Assembly (NCBI RefSeq): GCF_016463485.1
Contig: NZ_JAEMRD010000006.1
Location: 1-62,628 of the forward strand
Direction of reading: 5' to 3'
DNA: 62,628 nucleotides
Source: Brevundimonas sp.
Lineage (GTDB): Bacteria > Pseudomonadota > Alphaproteobacteria > Caulobacterales > Caulobacteraceae
In this document: one piece after another, positions 53,713 to 62,504 of the stretch
Position numbering within the stretch: the stretch's first letter is position 1
How the letters are laid out: every line of letters begins with the position of its first letter
Made by a program: the position numbers and the translations under genes
The notes under the pieces: generated by a model
What the model was told of the DNA's origin: nothing
The model's input: only the letters and a program-made list of their open reading frames with translations
The model's database searches: none

Positions 53713-54189
53713 TCATCCGCCTCGGCGCTCGCGGCGCCAGGTCTCGGGTTCGGTGAAGCGTCCGGCCCAAACGCCCGCGCGGCCGCCCCTCGCGACGGCC
53801 TCCTCGACGACATAGGCGGTCCCGGCGTAGCGGGCATAGCGGACCGCGTGTCCCTGTCGCACCGTCCACGCGCCGATATCCTCGCCGCCGACTTCACAGC
53901 GGGCGACCAATCGTCCGTAGCGGTCGATGTCCTCCTCGAAACAGGAGACAGGGCGGCCTTGAATATGCTGGTCGAGCCGGTTGGCCGCCACTCGACCGCA
54001 GGCATAGGCCTTAACCTGCGCGTCGTCGCAGGACTGTCGGCCCTCAGGCGCGTCCACGCCCCAGAGCCGGATGCGCTGGTCGTGGATTTCGAAGGTGTCG
54101 CCATCGATCATTGAGGCGCGGCCGACCACCGTGGGCGGCGCCGGAGCGCAGGCAACGAGGCAGACCAGAACGGGAATCAGGACACGCAT
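53713..54189 (-). CDS. Thermonuclease-family (SNase) lipoprotein
   Basis: This 158-residue staphylococcal-nuclease-like protein has a lipoprotein-type leader (VCLVACAP) and the fold motifs ASMIDGDTFEIHDQRIRLWG, VDAPEGRQ and EEDIDRYGRLVARCEV. The catalytic Arg/Asp/Glu pattern appears present. ATG 54189 has GAAGG six bases upstream. Such nucleases are common cargo on plasmids and ICEs and may degrade DNA in the envelope. It lies 61 bases upstream of the MNT-HEPN gene. Confidence 0.85.
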   Translation of the reverse strand: MRVLIPVLVCLVACAPAPPTVVGRASMIDGDTFEIHDQRIRLWGVDAPEGRQSCDDAQVKAYACGRVAANRLDQHIQGRPVSCFEEDIDRYGRLVARCEVGGEDIGAWTVRQGHAVRYARYAGTAYVVEEAVARGGRAGVWAGRFTEPETWRRERRGG

Positions 54190-54299
54190 GGACAACCTTC
54201 ATACCGCAGAGCTGCCGAGGATCGCCCCTGTGTTTCCGCGAGCGGCGCCGAAGGCGGCGCGAGCCCCCGAGCCACCACTAGCCCCAAAGCAGACCGAAC

Positions 54300-54329
54300 A
54301 GGCCGCGCGCCCTCAAGGACGCGCAGCCT
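54300..54329 (-). terminator. Hairpin downstream of parB
   Basis: A 13-pair stem with two mismatches (AGGCCGCGCGCCC with GGACGCGCAGCCT) and a TCAA loop starts 11 bases beyond the parB stop. No clear T-run follows, so it is either a weak terminator or an mRNA 3' stabiliser. Confidence 0.4.
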
Positions 54330-54340
54330 GTCTCCGGACC

Positions 54341-56431
54341 CTACTCCGCCGCGAACGAATAGGCGTCGTCGTCGGGCGTCAGAGCGGGCGCCTCCTCCTC
54401 CCCGACATCATCCGGCTTCGCCACCGGCGGGACGGTTCTCAGCAGGGCGGGAAGCCAGCCCTTGCCTTCGACCAGCCGTTCCGCCGCCTCGGCCATGTCG
54501 GCCTTCTTGAACCCGGCGATCCGGTCGGCGTCCGCCTTGCCGACGGCCTCTTCAACGGCCTCCAGCATCCTCGCCTTGGCGACGCGGGAGAAGTAGCTGG
54601 CGGCGGTGGCGGTCCAGGTGGTGGTCATATCCAGTCCAACCGCCGTGGCCAGCACCTCGGCCTGAGCCCACGCGGCGGGACGCCGGTCATGCGGATCGCG
54701 CACGGCGTTGATCGCCGCCGACGCACAGTGGGCCATAAGGTCGAGCAGGTCCGAGCCGGGCAAGGCGACCAGCGCCGACCAGAGGTCATCCGCACTCGAC
54801 GGCAGCCGCTTGATCCATGCCGACCCCCGCGCATTGATCCGCCGCATCGCCGGGCTATCGTCCACCCCCGGCGCCAACCGCTCCAGTCCCATGAAGCCGA
54901 GCCGAAGCTGCAAGGGCGAGGACACCGCATGGCCGGGGTAGAAGGCCTGCAAGGCCATGGCGTGAACCACGACCGTCAGGCACAGGGTCGCGTCCTGCGC
55001 CAGCGCATCGCGCAGACCTGCCGTGCGGTGGGCCGTCAGGTCGATGACCAGACGCTCGGACAGGGGTGCCAGCCCCTCATCGGCCTCTGGCTCTTCACCA
55101 CGGACCGCGCCCTCCCCCGCGAGTTCGCCGCCGTGGGTGTCGCCTTCCACCCCCGCGTCAGCCTCTAGTGCTTCGGGAGACGTCTCGACCGGCATGTCCT
55201 CGGGTCGGACCAGACCGCGTTCGAAGCGGGCGAGGCCGTCATAGCCGAGGGTGACGATCACGCCCGACCGGGCCAACTCATCCGCCGAATAGGCGAAGTC
55301 AGGGCCGTAGGCCTGAAGGGCCGCGTCGATCTCCTCCAGACGCGCGTCCCGCTCGGGCGACGGTTCCTCGGCGTCCTCGATCTCGATGACCAGTTGGTCG
55401 TATTCCTCCGACAGAGCGACGATGGCGTTCGCCGCCGCCTCGGATCGTTCGACCGCCTCGGCATAGACCCGGCTGTAGGTCTCGCCATAGGGGAAGTCGA
55501 AATGGGCGCTCGCCCATTTCCAGCCCTCCCGCTCGCGGACCTCCTCGGCGAGCGCCTCCAGCCTGTCCAGAACCAGCCGGTCGAGCAGGCCGACGTCTTC
55601 CAGCCACCCCGCGCCGTCCTCGGTGAACAGGTCGCGTAGCACCACGCCGCCCGCCGCCTCATAAGCTTCCAGCCCCACGAACCGCACACGGCGGTCATCC
55701 ATCGGCGCCTTGGCCTCGGTCATGGCGCGCCGGATAGCGTAACCCGGCGAATGCGGACCGATCCGCTCGAACACCTGACGCTGGCGCTCTTGATCCTCGC
55801 TGACTGCGAAGCCCATCAACTGGTCCATGGTCAGCCCGCCCGCTCGATAGGTCTCGATCAGCTCGGGCGCGACCGACGCCAGCCGCAGACGCTGGCGCAC
55901 CACATGGGCCGACACGCCGAACCGGGCGCCGATTTCCTCCGGCCCATAGCCCTTCTCCACGGCGAGCCGGTTGAACGCCTCGAACTGGTCCGCCGGGTGC
56001 ATGGCCTCGCGGGTGATGTTTTCGTCGAGGCTGATCTCATGGGCGTCGTTCTCGGTGTCGAGGATGACGCGCACCGGATGGGTCTTCTTGATCGACTTCC
56101 TCTTGGCCAGGAGCCGAAGCCCCTGACGGCGCCCCTCCCCGATGGTGACGAGGTAGTTCCCGGTTGGAGTCCCGTCCTCCTTGCGCTCGATCTCGACCAC
56201 GGGCGGCTGCAACACCCCCTTGGCCTTGATGGAGGCCGCGAAGGCCTCGATGGTCGCCGCCGCATGCGGCGTCTTCCTCGCATTCTTGGGCGAGGCCTTG
56301 AGCCTGTTCAGCGGCACGGTGATCTCCGCACCGTGTGTCGGCTCCGCCACAGCTACAGCCACAGCGCCAATCGCAGGGGGCGCCGCACTCGCGGCGCCGG
56401 TCGGGGTCGTTTCGATGGATTGAGCAGTCAT
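54341..56431 (-). CDS. parB: Large ParB/KorB-like protein
   Basis: This 696-residue protein has a ParB/sulfiredoxin N-terminal domain (EITVPLNRLKASPKNARKTP, VLQPPVVEIE, DENITREAMHPADQFEAFNR) and a KorB-type HTH (GYGPEEIGARFGVSAHVVRQ). The C-terminal 500 residues are long and partly acidic. ATG 56431 follows AAAGGAGG. No parA is nearby. Such stand-alone large ParB proteins are common in alphaproteobacterial ICEs and plasmids and may act as regulators or stabilisers of the excised circle. Confidence 0.88.
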   Translation of the reverse strand: MTAQSIETTPTGAASAAPPAIGAVAVAVAEPTHGAEITVPLNRLKASPKNARKTPHAAATIEAFAASIKAKGVLQPPVVEIERKEDGTPTGNYLVTIGEGRRQGLRLLAKRKSIKKTHPVRVILDTENDAHEISLDENITREAMHPADQFEAFNRLAVEKGYGPEEIGARFGVSAHVVRQRLRLASVAPELIETYRAGGLTMDQLMGFAVSEDQERQRQVFERIGPHSPGYAIRRAMTEAKAPMDDRRVRFVGLEAYEAAGGVVLRDLFTEDGAGWLEDVGLLDRLVLDRLEALAEEVREREGWKWASAHFDFPYGETYSRVYAEAVERSEAAANAIVALSEEYDQLVIEIEDAEEPSPERDARLEEIDAALQAYGPDFAYSADELARSGVIVTLGYDGLARFERGLVRPEDMPVETSPEALEADAGVEGDTHGGELAGEGAVRGEEPEADEGLAPLSERLVIDLTAHRTAGLRDALAQDATLCLTVVVHAMALQAFYPGHAVSSPLQLRLGFMGLERLAPGVDDSPAMRRINARGSAWIKRLPSSADDLWSALVALPGSDLLDLMAHCASAAINAVRDPHDRRPAAWAQAEVLATAVGLDMTTTWTATAASYFSRVAKARMLEAVEEAVGKADADRIAGFKKADMAEAAERLVEGKGWLPALLRTVPPVAKPDDVGEEEAPALTPDDDAYSFAAE

Positions 56432-56695
56432 GTCTCTGCCTCCTTTGGGCATGGGTTGCAGGCACGCGAACTGCGCGCCTGAAACCCTGCCCCTCGGCGA
56501 GAGCGGGGTAGCAAAGGCCAGGGGGGCCGGCCGGAGGGGGATCGCCCGACCTGCACAAGCGTGACGCCCATGAGATCGTAATGATCCTTGCCGGCGCGGA
56601 AGGTGGGGGAGACCGGCCGGTCCGGCGGCGCAGCCGCTTCACCCTGGCCTGCGCGAGGGCGGAGCCCTTAGCGCTTCACTTCCTGTGGATTGCCG

Positions 56696-56980
56696 TCAGG
56701 CGGCGACGTCCCAGACCTGGTTGAGAACCTTGGCGGCCAGAGCCGCCTTGTCCTGAGGCAGGAAGCGACCGTAGTGGCTTGCCACGGTCTTCGGCGTGTC
56801 CTGGATGGCGTAGCTGGCCTGCTCGTAGGAGCCGGTCACCTTCAGGACATGGGTCGCCAGGACGTCGCGGACGCTGTGCGGACCGTGGGGCAGAAGGCCG
56901 GCGATGACGCCGCGTCCGGTGTAGGGATTGTAGATCCCGTAGCGCTGAGGAAGCCGTAGCCCCTCATCCTGCTCCCCCAA
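56696..56980 (-). pseudogene. Tyrosine recombinase C-terminal remnant
   Basis: The 94 codons encode the C-terminal catalytic part of a phage-type integrase: HSVRDVLATHVLKVTGSYEQ (His-x2-Arg) and the nucleophile region VASHYGRFL. The N-terminal arm and core-binding domains are absent, an in-frame TGA stands shortly upstream, and only a TTG is available as start. It is a decayed copy, distinct from the intact integrase at 61070. The triple AATCTCCGCA repeat lies about 55 bases upstream. Confidence 0.7.
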
Positions 56981-57033
56981 TGCGTAGGGACACGTTCATG
57001 CTGTTGCCGTGCAGCCGGGCGCCGCCATCCGCT

Positions 57034-57077
57034 AATCTCCGCAAGATATGCGGAGATTGCCTGGCTTAATCTCCGCA
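57034..57077. repeat. Triple AATCTCCGCA repeat (inverted plus direct)
   Basis: AATCTCCGCA occurs at 57034-57043, in inverted orientation (TGCGGAGATT) at 57049-57058 after a five-base spacer AGATA, and again directly at 57068-57077. Ten-base perfect arms are unlikely by chance. Beside a recombinase remnant they fit recombinase core or accessory binding sites, or an operator of a neighbouring gene. Confidence 0.6.
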
Positions 57078-57165
57078 ACGCACCGGAAGCCGCAACCCAC
57101 GCTTGTTTAGATCGGCTAGGCCCGCCAAGGTCGCCCTGTCGTTATGACGCTCCGGGGAGAGGCTT

Positions 57166-57450
57166 GTGTCCCACGATCACGCGACCGAGAACGAAGACGC
57201 CATTATGGCTGACCTGTTGGAGCGTGCCGGTATCGTCGCCAAACGTCTCTTGGCCGAGCGCGGCCTGATCTATCTCAACGACCTGAACCCCGACGAAAGC
57301 ACCGCGGTCCTGAAGGAGGCTTGGCATGAGGCGGCCCGCGATCGCTTCCCCGATGCCGACCTGGCCGAGCTCCACGCCGAAATCGATGCAATGGTCGAAA
57401 GTCTAATCGACTTCCCGCTGCCCGATGTCCCTCGGTCGGCCTTGAACTAG
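57166..57450 (+). CDS. Hypothetical acidic helical protein
   Basis: This 94-residue protein starts at GTG 57166 behind GGGGAGAGG. It is acidic and helical (ADLLERAGIVAKRLLAERGL, AVLKEAWHEAARDRF) with no recognised domain. The good ribosome site and codon pattern support a real gene. Its promoter would lie near the triple AATCTCCGCA repeat. Function is unknown. Confidence 0.6.
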   Translation: MSHDHATENEDAIMADLLERAGIVAKRLLAERGLIYLNDLNPDESTAVLKEAWHEAARDRFPDADLAELHAEIDAMVESLIDFPLPDVPRSALN

Positions 57451-57480
57451 ATCGCAGGTCGGTGACCCTGCTTGCGCCGG

Positions 57481-57948
57481 CTAAGCCTTGGCCTTGCGCG
57501 CAAGCTTGACTGGGCGCGATTTCTTGGCCTGACGACCGCCCTGACCCAGGCCCATGGACTTGGCGAGCGCCGACCGGGCGGCGGCGTAGTCCGGGTGAAC
57601 CATTGGGAAATCCGCCGGGAGACCGAAATGCTCTCGGTAGCTTTCGGGCGTGTAGCCGTGTGTCGTGATGTGCCGCTTCATGGATTTGAACGGCTTCTGG
57701 GTGATCAGGCTGATGATGCCGGCAGGAGTCACGAGCTTGCGGATTTGCGAAGCACTGAGGCGCTGGGGGACGTCGGCGGGGTCCGGCTCAGCCTGCTCGC
57801 CCAGCCTTTCAAGACTGGTGTGAACACTCTGAATCAGGTCGGGCAGAGCTGCCGGGTCGATCCGGTTGGCGGCGACGTAGTTCGCGACGATCCCGACGGT
57901 CATTTCCAGAAGGCCGTCATTGTCTGCAGTCGCCACGGGGATCTCCAT
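57481..57948 (-). CDS. MucR/Ros-family regulator lacking zinc cysteines
   Basis: This 155-residue protein has the MucR C-terminal core KSMKRHITTHGYTPESYREH followed by FGLPADFPMVHPDYAAARSA and LAKSMGLG. Canonical MucR zinc fingers begin with a Cys in the ICLEDGK segment; here the equivalent SLITQKP has none, while both His of the finger remain. DNA binding may be zinc-independent, as described for some rhizobial homologues. ATG 57948 is chosen from domain length; the ribosome site is poor. It may regulate element genes or exopolysaccharide-type host functions. Confidence 0.8.
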   Translation of the reverse strand: MEIPVATADNDGLLEMTVGIVANYVAANRIDPAALPDLIQSVHTSLERLGEQAEPDPADVPQRLSASQIRKLVTPAGIISLITQKPFKSMKRHITTHGYTPESYREHFGLPADFPMVHPDYAAARSALAKSMGLGQGGRQAKKSRPVKLARKAKA

Positions 57949-58068
57949 CGGTGAAACCAAGCCATAGATCAGTTCGATGCTTGTGACCAAACGGCGACGG
58001 ATGGCTCGAACTGGCCAACCCGCCATCTATTTCCTTGAAGACATTGTCGAGGGCCTCATAGACGAGGC

Positions 58069-58263
58069 ATGACCGACGCCGAACGCTTTGACGCCCTGAT
58101 GAACCTCGTTGATCCGGCTCGATCCGCAAACCCGAGCCGCGGGCGAGAGCTCGCCGTCTTCGGCCTTGCAGAACCCGGTCCAAAAGGCGGCTATCGGCCG
58201 ACGAATGCGGGCTGGGTCGTGATCGGCGATCAGGGCCGCGCCTTTCAGCCCCGCCATCCGTAA
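58069..58263 (+). CDS. Hypothetical small protein
   Basis: This 64-residue frame begins MTDAERFDALMNLVDPARSA with an ATG close behind GAGG. It has a plausible hydrophilic composition but no recognised domain, and an overlapping minus-strand frame is also open. It lies between the MucR-like and AlpA genes. Existence as a gene is uncertain. Confidence 0.35.
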   Translation: MTDAERFDALMNLVDPARSANPSRGRELAVFGLAEPGPKGGYRPTNAGWVVIGDQGRAFQPRHP

Positions 58264-58354
58264 CCGCACGGTCGCAAGATCACCCAAGGTCGCCTGCGGC
58301 TTTCGCCCTCGCCTGCTTTCGGATTCCCTTGAGTCGTAACAAGGGAGTGATCCG

Positions 58355-58642
58355 ATGGCTCAACTCAGCGCGCCGTTCCTGCCACGAACCATCAAGAAGC
58401 CTGAGCTTCGACAGATGGTCCCGTTGGCCGACAGCACCATCTGGGAGATGGAACAGAGGGGCGAGTTTCCCCGCCGCTTCCTGCTGACGCCCCGTTGCGT
58501 GGTTTGGAGTCTGGCGGAGGTCGAGGCCTGGCTCGAACAACGCAGAAGGTCCCCGATTACTCCAGCCAAGGCACCGAATGTCCGACTGCGCCGTACACGA
58601 CCTGTCCGCACGAGAACCAATGATACATGTTCGGCGCTCTGA
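58355..58642 (+). CDS. AlpA-family regulator or excisionase
   Basis: This 95-residue protein has an AlpA/excisionase winged-helix domain (KKPELRQMVPLADSTIWEME, QRGEFPRRFLL, VVWSLAEVEAWLEQR). AlpA-type proteins activate integrase genes or act as directionality factors for P4-type integrases. AAGGGAG lies upstream of ATG 58355. Being 2.4 kb from the integrase, it is the best candidate for controlling excision. The basic C-terminal tail (RLRRTRPVRTRT) is unusual. Confidence 0.85.
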   Translation: MAQLSAPFLPRTIKKPELRQMVPLADSTIWEMEQRGEFPRRFLLTPRCVVWSLAEVEAWLEQRRRSPITPAKAPNVRLRRTRPVRTRTNDTCSAL

Positions 58643-58727
58643 TGGATAGTTTGGCCAATCGTTGAGTTAGGCACCTTCGCCCTCCCTGTAGATCGGGACT
58701 CAGTGCGACGCGGCGACGCCTGTTACG

Positions 58728-58922
58728 TCAGCGGACGGACTGGCCTCTCAAAAACGAGCCCACCAGCGTGTCCCCTTCGTAGACTTCAACCGCTAAGCCG
58801 CCGAAGTGGAGATCCAAAATGCGTTGAGCCTCGCGGAGAGCGTCATCGCGTGACGAGGCCATGATCGGCTCCATGTGAGGGACCGTCTGGTTGGACGTTT
58901 CGACGTAGCAAACGAAGGTCAT
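58728..58922 (-). CDS. Conserved hypothetical small protein
   Basis: This 64-residue protein begins MTFVCYVETSNQTVPHMEPI and has the segment ASSRDDALREAQRILDLHFG followed by AVEVYEGDTLVGSFL. The pattern (a short strand, a helix, a second strand with EVY-GD) looks like a conserved small domain, possibly one protecting or modifying a surface. GGGAG lies seven bases upstream of ATG 58922. No function can be assigned. Confidence 0.6.
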   Translation of the reverse strand: MTFVCYVETSNQTVPHMEPIMASSRDDALREAQRILDLHFGGLAVEVYEGDTLVGSFLRGQSVR

Positions 58923-59221
58923 GAGACCACTCCCATTGCCGAAAGGCGGAAGTGTTCGGCGTGCGGTGCCGATCTCTCACAGCCGCGAACGCCCAAAAGA
59001 GTGGTTCACGATCTGGTCACCATAGAAGGTCGAGCAGAAATAGCGACTCTCTTTAGCTCGATCAAAGCTCGCGGGCGTCAGCTTCCCAGCCATAGCAAAC
59101 TCTCAGAACGTCTGCTTCTGGCGAAGCGGACTAACCGGCCGTGGAGCTAGCGCCGAATAGTTTTCGGTTTCGTCCAAGGCAGCACGCCACGTTGGTCGCA
59201 GGCTTTGATTATCGGAAGGTC

Positions 59222-60109
59222 ATGACCCAAACAAAACCCACCTTGCCCCCCTCCATGCCTGCAAACCTTCATCCGATCGTGGTGGCCCGGCTAGGCCCGT
59301 CCACGTGGAATGAGGCAGCCACTTTGGATCGGCGCGCTCTGCAGATCGAGAGCAACCTATACGAGGCGGGCGAGGCGCGAGGCCATCGCGTAGAGTGCGG
59401 AAGACTGGTGATCAAGGGCGAGGCGATTACGTTCGGCGTCTACGAGGCCAACCATCGAACAAGCGAGCGATTGACGCGAAAGGATGAGGGCTACCGCAAA
59501 GATATCGTTCAATGGCGGCAGGTGTGGTCGCCATCCGGCCGGCTGATTCTCGTCATTCGCGTAAGGGATTGGGGCGGTGAACGCCGCTGGTCCGAGCGGC
59601 CGGGAAAGCTGCTGGAGAGCCAAGTGGACCGTTTCACTCTGCGGCTCGAACGACTGGTGGAGGAAAAAGCAGCCAATGAGGCGCGATGCGACGCCTACCA
59701 GCGAGAGGTCGAAATCGCCCAACGACACACGGCTCGCCGCGTATTCAAAGAGCAGGAGAGGCGACGTCGGCCTGCGGTGGTCCGAGCGCTTGCCGCGCAG
59801 TGGGAGGAGGCGGCGCGATTGCGTGCCTTTCTGGATACGCTGGAAAGCCGCAATAGCCCCCTCCCATCCGCCATGAGCCAGTGGCTCGGCGCGGCACGTG
59901 ATGATCTTCAGGCGCTTGACCCCCTGTCGCCCGCCGGCCTGAGCGCTCTGCAGTTTCATGTCGACGCAGTAGCGCCAGGCCCCGAAGATGACGCGCCGAG
60001 ACATCCTGACGAGCATTATTGGTTCGACGAGGGCGCGATGAATGAACTGGCCGATGAGATGTTCGCCCACGTCCGCCTGCCGACCAAGGCGAAGATGGGC
60101 AGCCGGTGA
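59222..60109 (+). CDS. Hypothetical coiled-coil protein
   Basis: This 295-residue protein begins MTQTKPTLPPSMPANLHPIV behind GGAAGGT; the frame continues upstream to GTG 59141. Residues 1-120 form a mixed region (RLVIKGEAITFGVYEANHRT), and about 145-230 are a strongly charged coiled coil (QVDRFTLRLERLVEEKAANE, RHTARRVFKEQERRRRPA). The C-terminus is acidic. No family is recognised. It lies in the integrase-proximal cargo zone. Confidence 0.65.
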   Translation: MTQTKPTLPPSMPANLHPIVVARLGPSTWNEAATLDRRALQIESNLYEAGEARGHRVECGRLVIKGEAITFGVYEANHRTSERLTRKDEGYRKDIVQWRQVWSPSGRLILVIRVRDWGGERRWSERPGKLLESQVDRFTLRLERLVEEKAANEARCDAYQREVEIAQRHTARRVFKEQERRRRPAVVRALAAQWEEAARLRAFLDTLESRNSPLPSAMSQWLGAARDDLQALDPLSPAGLSALQFHVDAVAPGPEDDAPRHPDEHYWFDEGAMNELADEMFAHVRLPTKAKMGSR

Positions 60110-60503
60110 AACGAGAGAGATGTCACAGACCGTGCTTTGGCCCGGCATCTTGCGTTCGTGACTGCCTCCTCGCAAATCCCTCCGCAGCAAAGGCGTCTAA
60201 GACCGAAAAGCTTCGCTGTGCGACCCTCAACCCAGGCGACAGCCGCGGCTACGCCGAATGCAAGAAACTCTGGACGGATACTGTCGGCGGAATCCGTGAG
60301 CAGTTGGGCGACATAGAGCCAACGGCGACTGCGGGGGCTGGTGAGAGGCGCCTTGTGAGCCATCGTTGATTTCCGCCCCTCTTCGCCCTATGTTGCTCCG
60401 CGAGGCCAGATCGGTTGAAACAGCCTCACCCGCCTCGTCAGAGGTCCACGCGTGAGCGAGACAGGGATTTCGGTCCTCAAGCGGCTACCGAGTGACTTTT
60501 GAT
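60110..60503. other. Region without a supported gene
   Basis: Open frames of 87 and 115 codons on opposite strands overlap here, but neither has a convincing start, domain or composition. No tRNA or other RNA fold was recognised. The strong terminator-like hairpin at 60504-60525 pointing rightward would fit an unrecognised plus-strand transcript. Confidence 0.4.
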
Positions 60504-60530
60504 AGGGGCGCCTCCGGGCGCCCTTATCTT
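60504..60530 (+). terminator. Rho-independent terminator-like hairpin
   Basis: AGGGGCGCC (60504-60512), a TCCG loop and GGCGCCCTT (60517-60525) form a nine-pair stem followed by ATCTTTT. The T-rich tail is on the plus strand. It overlaps the stop region of the minus-strand gene starting at 61066, and no recognised plus-strand gene precedes it. Confidence 0.6.
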
Positions 60531-61066
60531 TTGCCGTGAAACTTCAGCTTCTCGCCCTTCAACGTCTTGTCGATGAGGACTGAGAAACGGACCTTGCTCA
60601 TGTGCGCGATGGCCAAGGCTTGTCCAGGTTCGGGGCTGTAGGCGCTCTCGACGAACAGCCTCAAATCGACGCCCGCCTCCGCGTTTCGCCGCACCCGGAA
60701 GAAGACCCTGTAATCCCCTGCCCCACCGTCCGAGCGGGCGCCGATACGCAGGAAATTTGCCTCAGGGGTCTGGTAGATGTGGGCTGTCGGCAGGCCGTCC
60801 ATGATGTGTGGAAGGGCCAGGGACAGACCGTAGCGGATCGGGCAGAAGACACGCTGGCGCGGGCCATCCCAGACCTGAACCCTGTCGTCCCCGTGCCGCG
60901 CCGCGTCGAACGCCTCACTGAAGCAGTGATTACTGAACCGGACATCGATCTTCACGCCGTTTGGGCGTGACTGGGTGACCATCTCGAGCACGAAGGGCTC
61001 GAGATGGTCGAACGCGAGTATCTCCCCCGCGATCTCCAGAGGCGGAAAATAGGGAGAGCCAGCCAA
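60524..61066 (-). CDS. Conserved hypothetical protein next to the integrase
   Basis: This 180-residue protein begins MAGSPYFPPLEIAGEILAFD and has HLEPFVLEMVTQSR and a beta-rich middle (YRVFFRVRRNAEAGVDLRLF). It follows the integrase stop by three bases on the same strand and is probably co-transcribed. I recall similar proteins paired with integrases, but no function is known to me. Confidence 0.65.
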   Translation of the reverse strand: MAGSPYFPPLEIAGEILAFDHLEPFVLEMVTQSRPNGVKIDVRFSNHCFSEAFDAARHGDDRVQVWDGPRQRVFCPIRYGLSLALPHIMDGLPTAHIYQTPEANFLRIGARSDGGAGDYRVFFRVRRNAEAGVDLRLFVESAYSPEPGQALAIAHMSKVRFSVLIDKTLKGEKLKFHGKR

Positions 61067-61069
61067 GGG

Positions 61070-62323
61070 CTAGAACCTCGGATCGAACCGGGGGCCCGCG
61101 CCCTCGGGGACAGCGAGCACCGGCGAATAGGCTTTCCCCTCTTCCCAGGCCTCGACGGCGTTTGACCATTCCTGGGCCATGTGCCGCCTCTGCATTTCGA
61201 ACTCGGCCTTATTGTAGACGCCACGCGACGAACGCTCCTCGTGGGCCAGGCCTTTCTCGATCCAGTCGGAGTTGAAGCTCATTTCGTGCAGCAAGGTCGA
61301 GGCCGTGCGCCGCAGGTCGTGGACCGTGAAGGGCTCGAGCGCCAGCTCGCGGGCCGCGGCGCGGTCGGCGATGGCTGTAGTCACCCGGTTGAACGTCGCC
61401 TTGGACATCGGCGCATCAGCGTCGTAGCGCGACGGCAGGATGTATTTCGAGTTGCCCGCGCAGGTCTTCAGCGCGATCAGGATGTCGAACATCTGGGTCG
61501 ACAGGTAGACGTTGTGCGGCCGCGACCGCTTCATGCGCGCCTTCGGGATCGACCAGACTGCGTTGTCGAAATCGACTTCGTCCCAGGTTCCGTCCTGAAG
61601 CTCGCTCTTTCGCACCATGCTGAGCAGCACGAACTTGAGGCCAAGTCGGATGGTCGGAAGCGTCGCCACCTCACCGAGGAGCCCAAGCATGATCCTGATC
61701 TCGGAAGGCGAGAGGCTGCGGTCCCGAGGCCGGAACGTCGCGATTGAAGCTGGTCCGACGCCGTCAGCCGGATTGTCGATCTTCTCGCCGTGCAAAATGG
61801 CCCAGCCGTAGATCTGCTTGACGATGTCACGGACGTGAATTGCAGTCGCGGGCGCCCCGCGATCCACGATGGTCTTGCAGTGAGCGCGCAGGTCGTCGGG
61901 CGTGATTTCCGAGAGAAGGCGCGTTTGCCATTTCGGCAGGACCTCCCGGTTGAAGATCGACCGACGCATGTTGCGTGTACTGTCGGCCATTGGCGCCTTG
62001 TCCATCCAGGCTTGAGCCACATGCTCGAAGCTGCGCGACTCCTGAAGCCGACGTTTGGCGCGCTGTTTCTCGATGGCCGGCGATGCGCCTTCTGCGATCG
62101 TCCGCTTGATATCGAAGAGCCGTTCACGGGCTTGGGCGAGGCTAAGACCTCCACGCCCGTAGCGGCCGAGGGTCACGGTCTCACGACGTCCGTTGAAGCG
62201 ATAATCGTAACGGAACGAGATCGCACCGCCGGGCGACACGTAGGCGTACATGCCGTCTCTGTCGGTACTCTTGTAAGGCTTTGTTCTGGGACGTAAATTC
62301 TTGAGCGCAGCGTCTGTAAGCAC
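61070..62323 (-). CDS. int: Tyrosine integrase (P4-type, DUF4102 arm domain)
   Basis: This 417-residue integrase has an N-terminal arm-binding domain (LKNLRPRTKPYKSTDRDGMY, FRYDYRFNGRRETVTLGRYG), a core-binding domain (about residues 100-190) and a catalytic domain with Arg in MVRKSELQ, HDLRRTAS (His-x2-Arg) and the nucleophile Tyr in SSRGVYNKAEF. The start is GTG 62323 behind GAGAGGGTG. It faces away from the guaA end 290 bases to the right, the standard position for an integrase at an attachment site. Confidence 0.93.
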   Translation of the reverse strand: MLTDAALKNLRPRTKPYKSTDRDGMYAYVSPGGAISFRYDYRFNGRRETVTLGRYGRGGLSLAQARERLFDIKRTIAEGASPAIEKQRAKRRLQESRSFEHVAQAWMDKAPMADSTRNMRRSIFNREVLPKWQTRLLSEITPDDLRAHCKTIVDRGAPATAIHVRDIVKQIYGWAILHGEKIDNPADGVGPASIATFRPRDRSLSPSEIRIMLGLLGEVATLPTIRLGLKFVLLSMVRKSELQDGTWDEVDFDNAVWSIPKARMKRSRPHNVYLSTQMFDILIALKTCAGNSKYILPSRYDADAPMSKATFNRVTTAIADRAAARELALEPFTVHDLRRTASTLLHEMSFNSDWIEKGLAHEERSSRGVYNKAEFEMQRRHMAQEWSNAVEAWEEGKAYSPVLAVPEGAGPRFDPRF

Positions 62324-62504
62324 GGTATTTCACCCTCTCTAAAGCCGAGACCGATTTTGGTCGATTTTGAGAGGTGATTGTCTCGCCTTTTCCGTGACTT
62401 GGGCGGAATCGATACCGTCAGCATCCTCGACCTGCCCATGACGGTATGGGCCGGGATCGACGAGATCAACGTCAGGCGGTGCCGTCATTGAGGCCGTTAA
62501 AACG

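Noticed and set aside
58027..58287. An 86-codon minus-strand open frame
   Set aside because: No ribosome site or domain is visible, and it overlaps the somewhat better plus-strand frame at 58069.
58875..59150. A 91-codon plus-strand frame with a CSACGAD motif
   Set aside because: The start overlaps the better supported minus-strand gene at 58728-58922 and there is no ribosome site. A zinc-ribbon remnant cannot be excluded.
60106..60369. An 87-codon plus-strand frame overlapping the stop of the preceding gene
   Set aside because: The GTG start overlap suggested coupling, but the sequence is low in conserved-looking structure, and an opposing frame of 115 codons is equally open.
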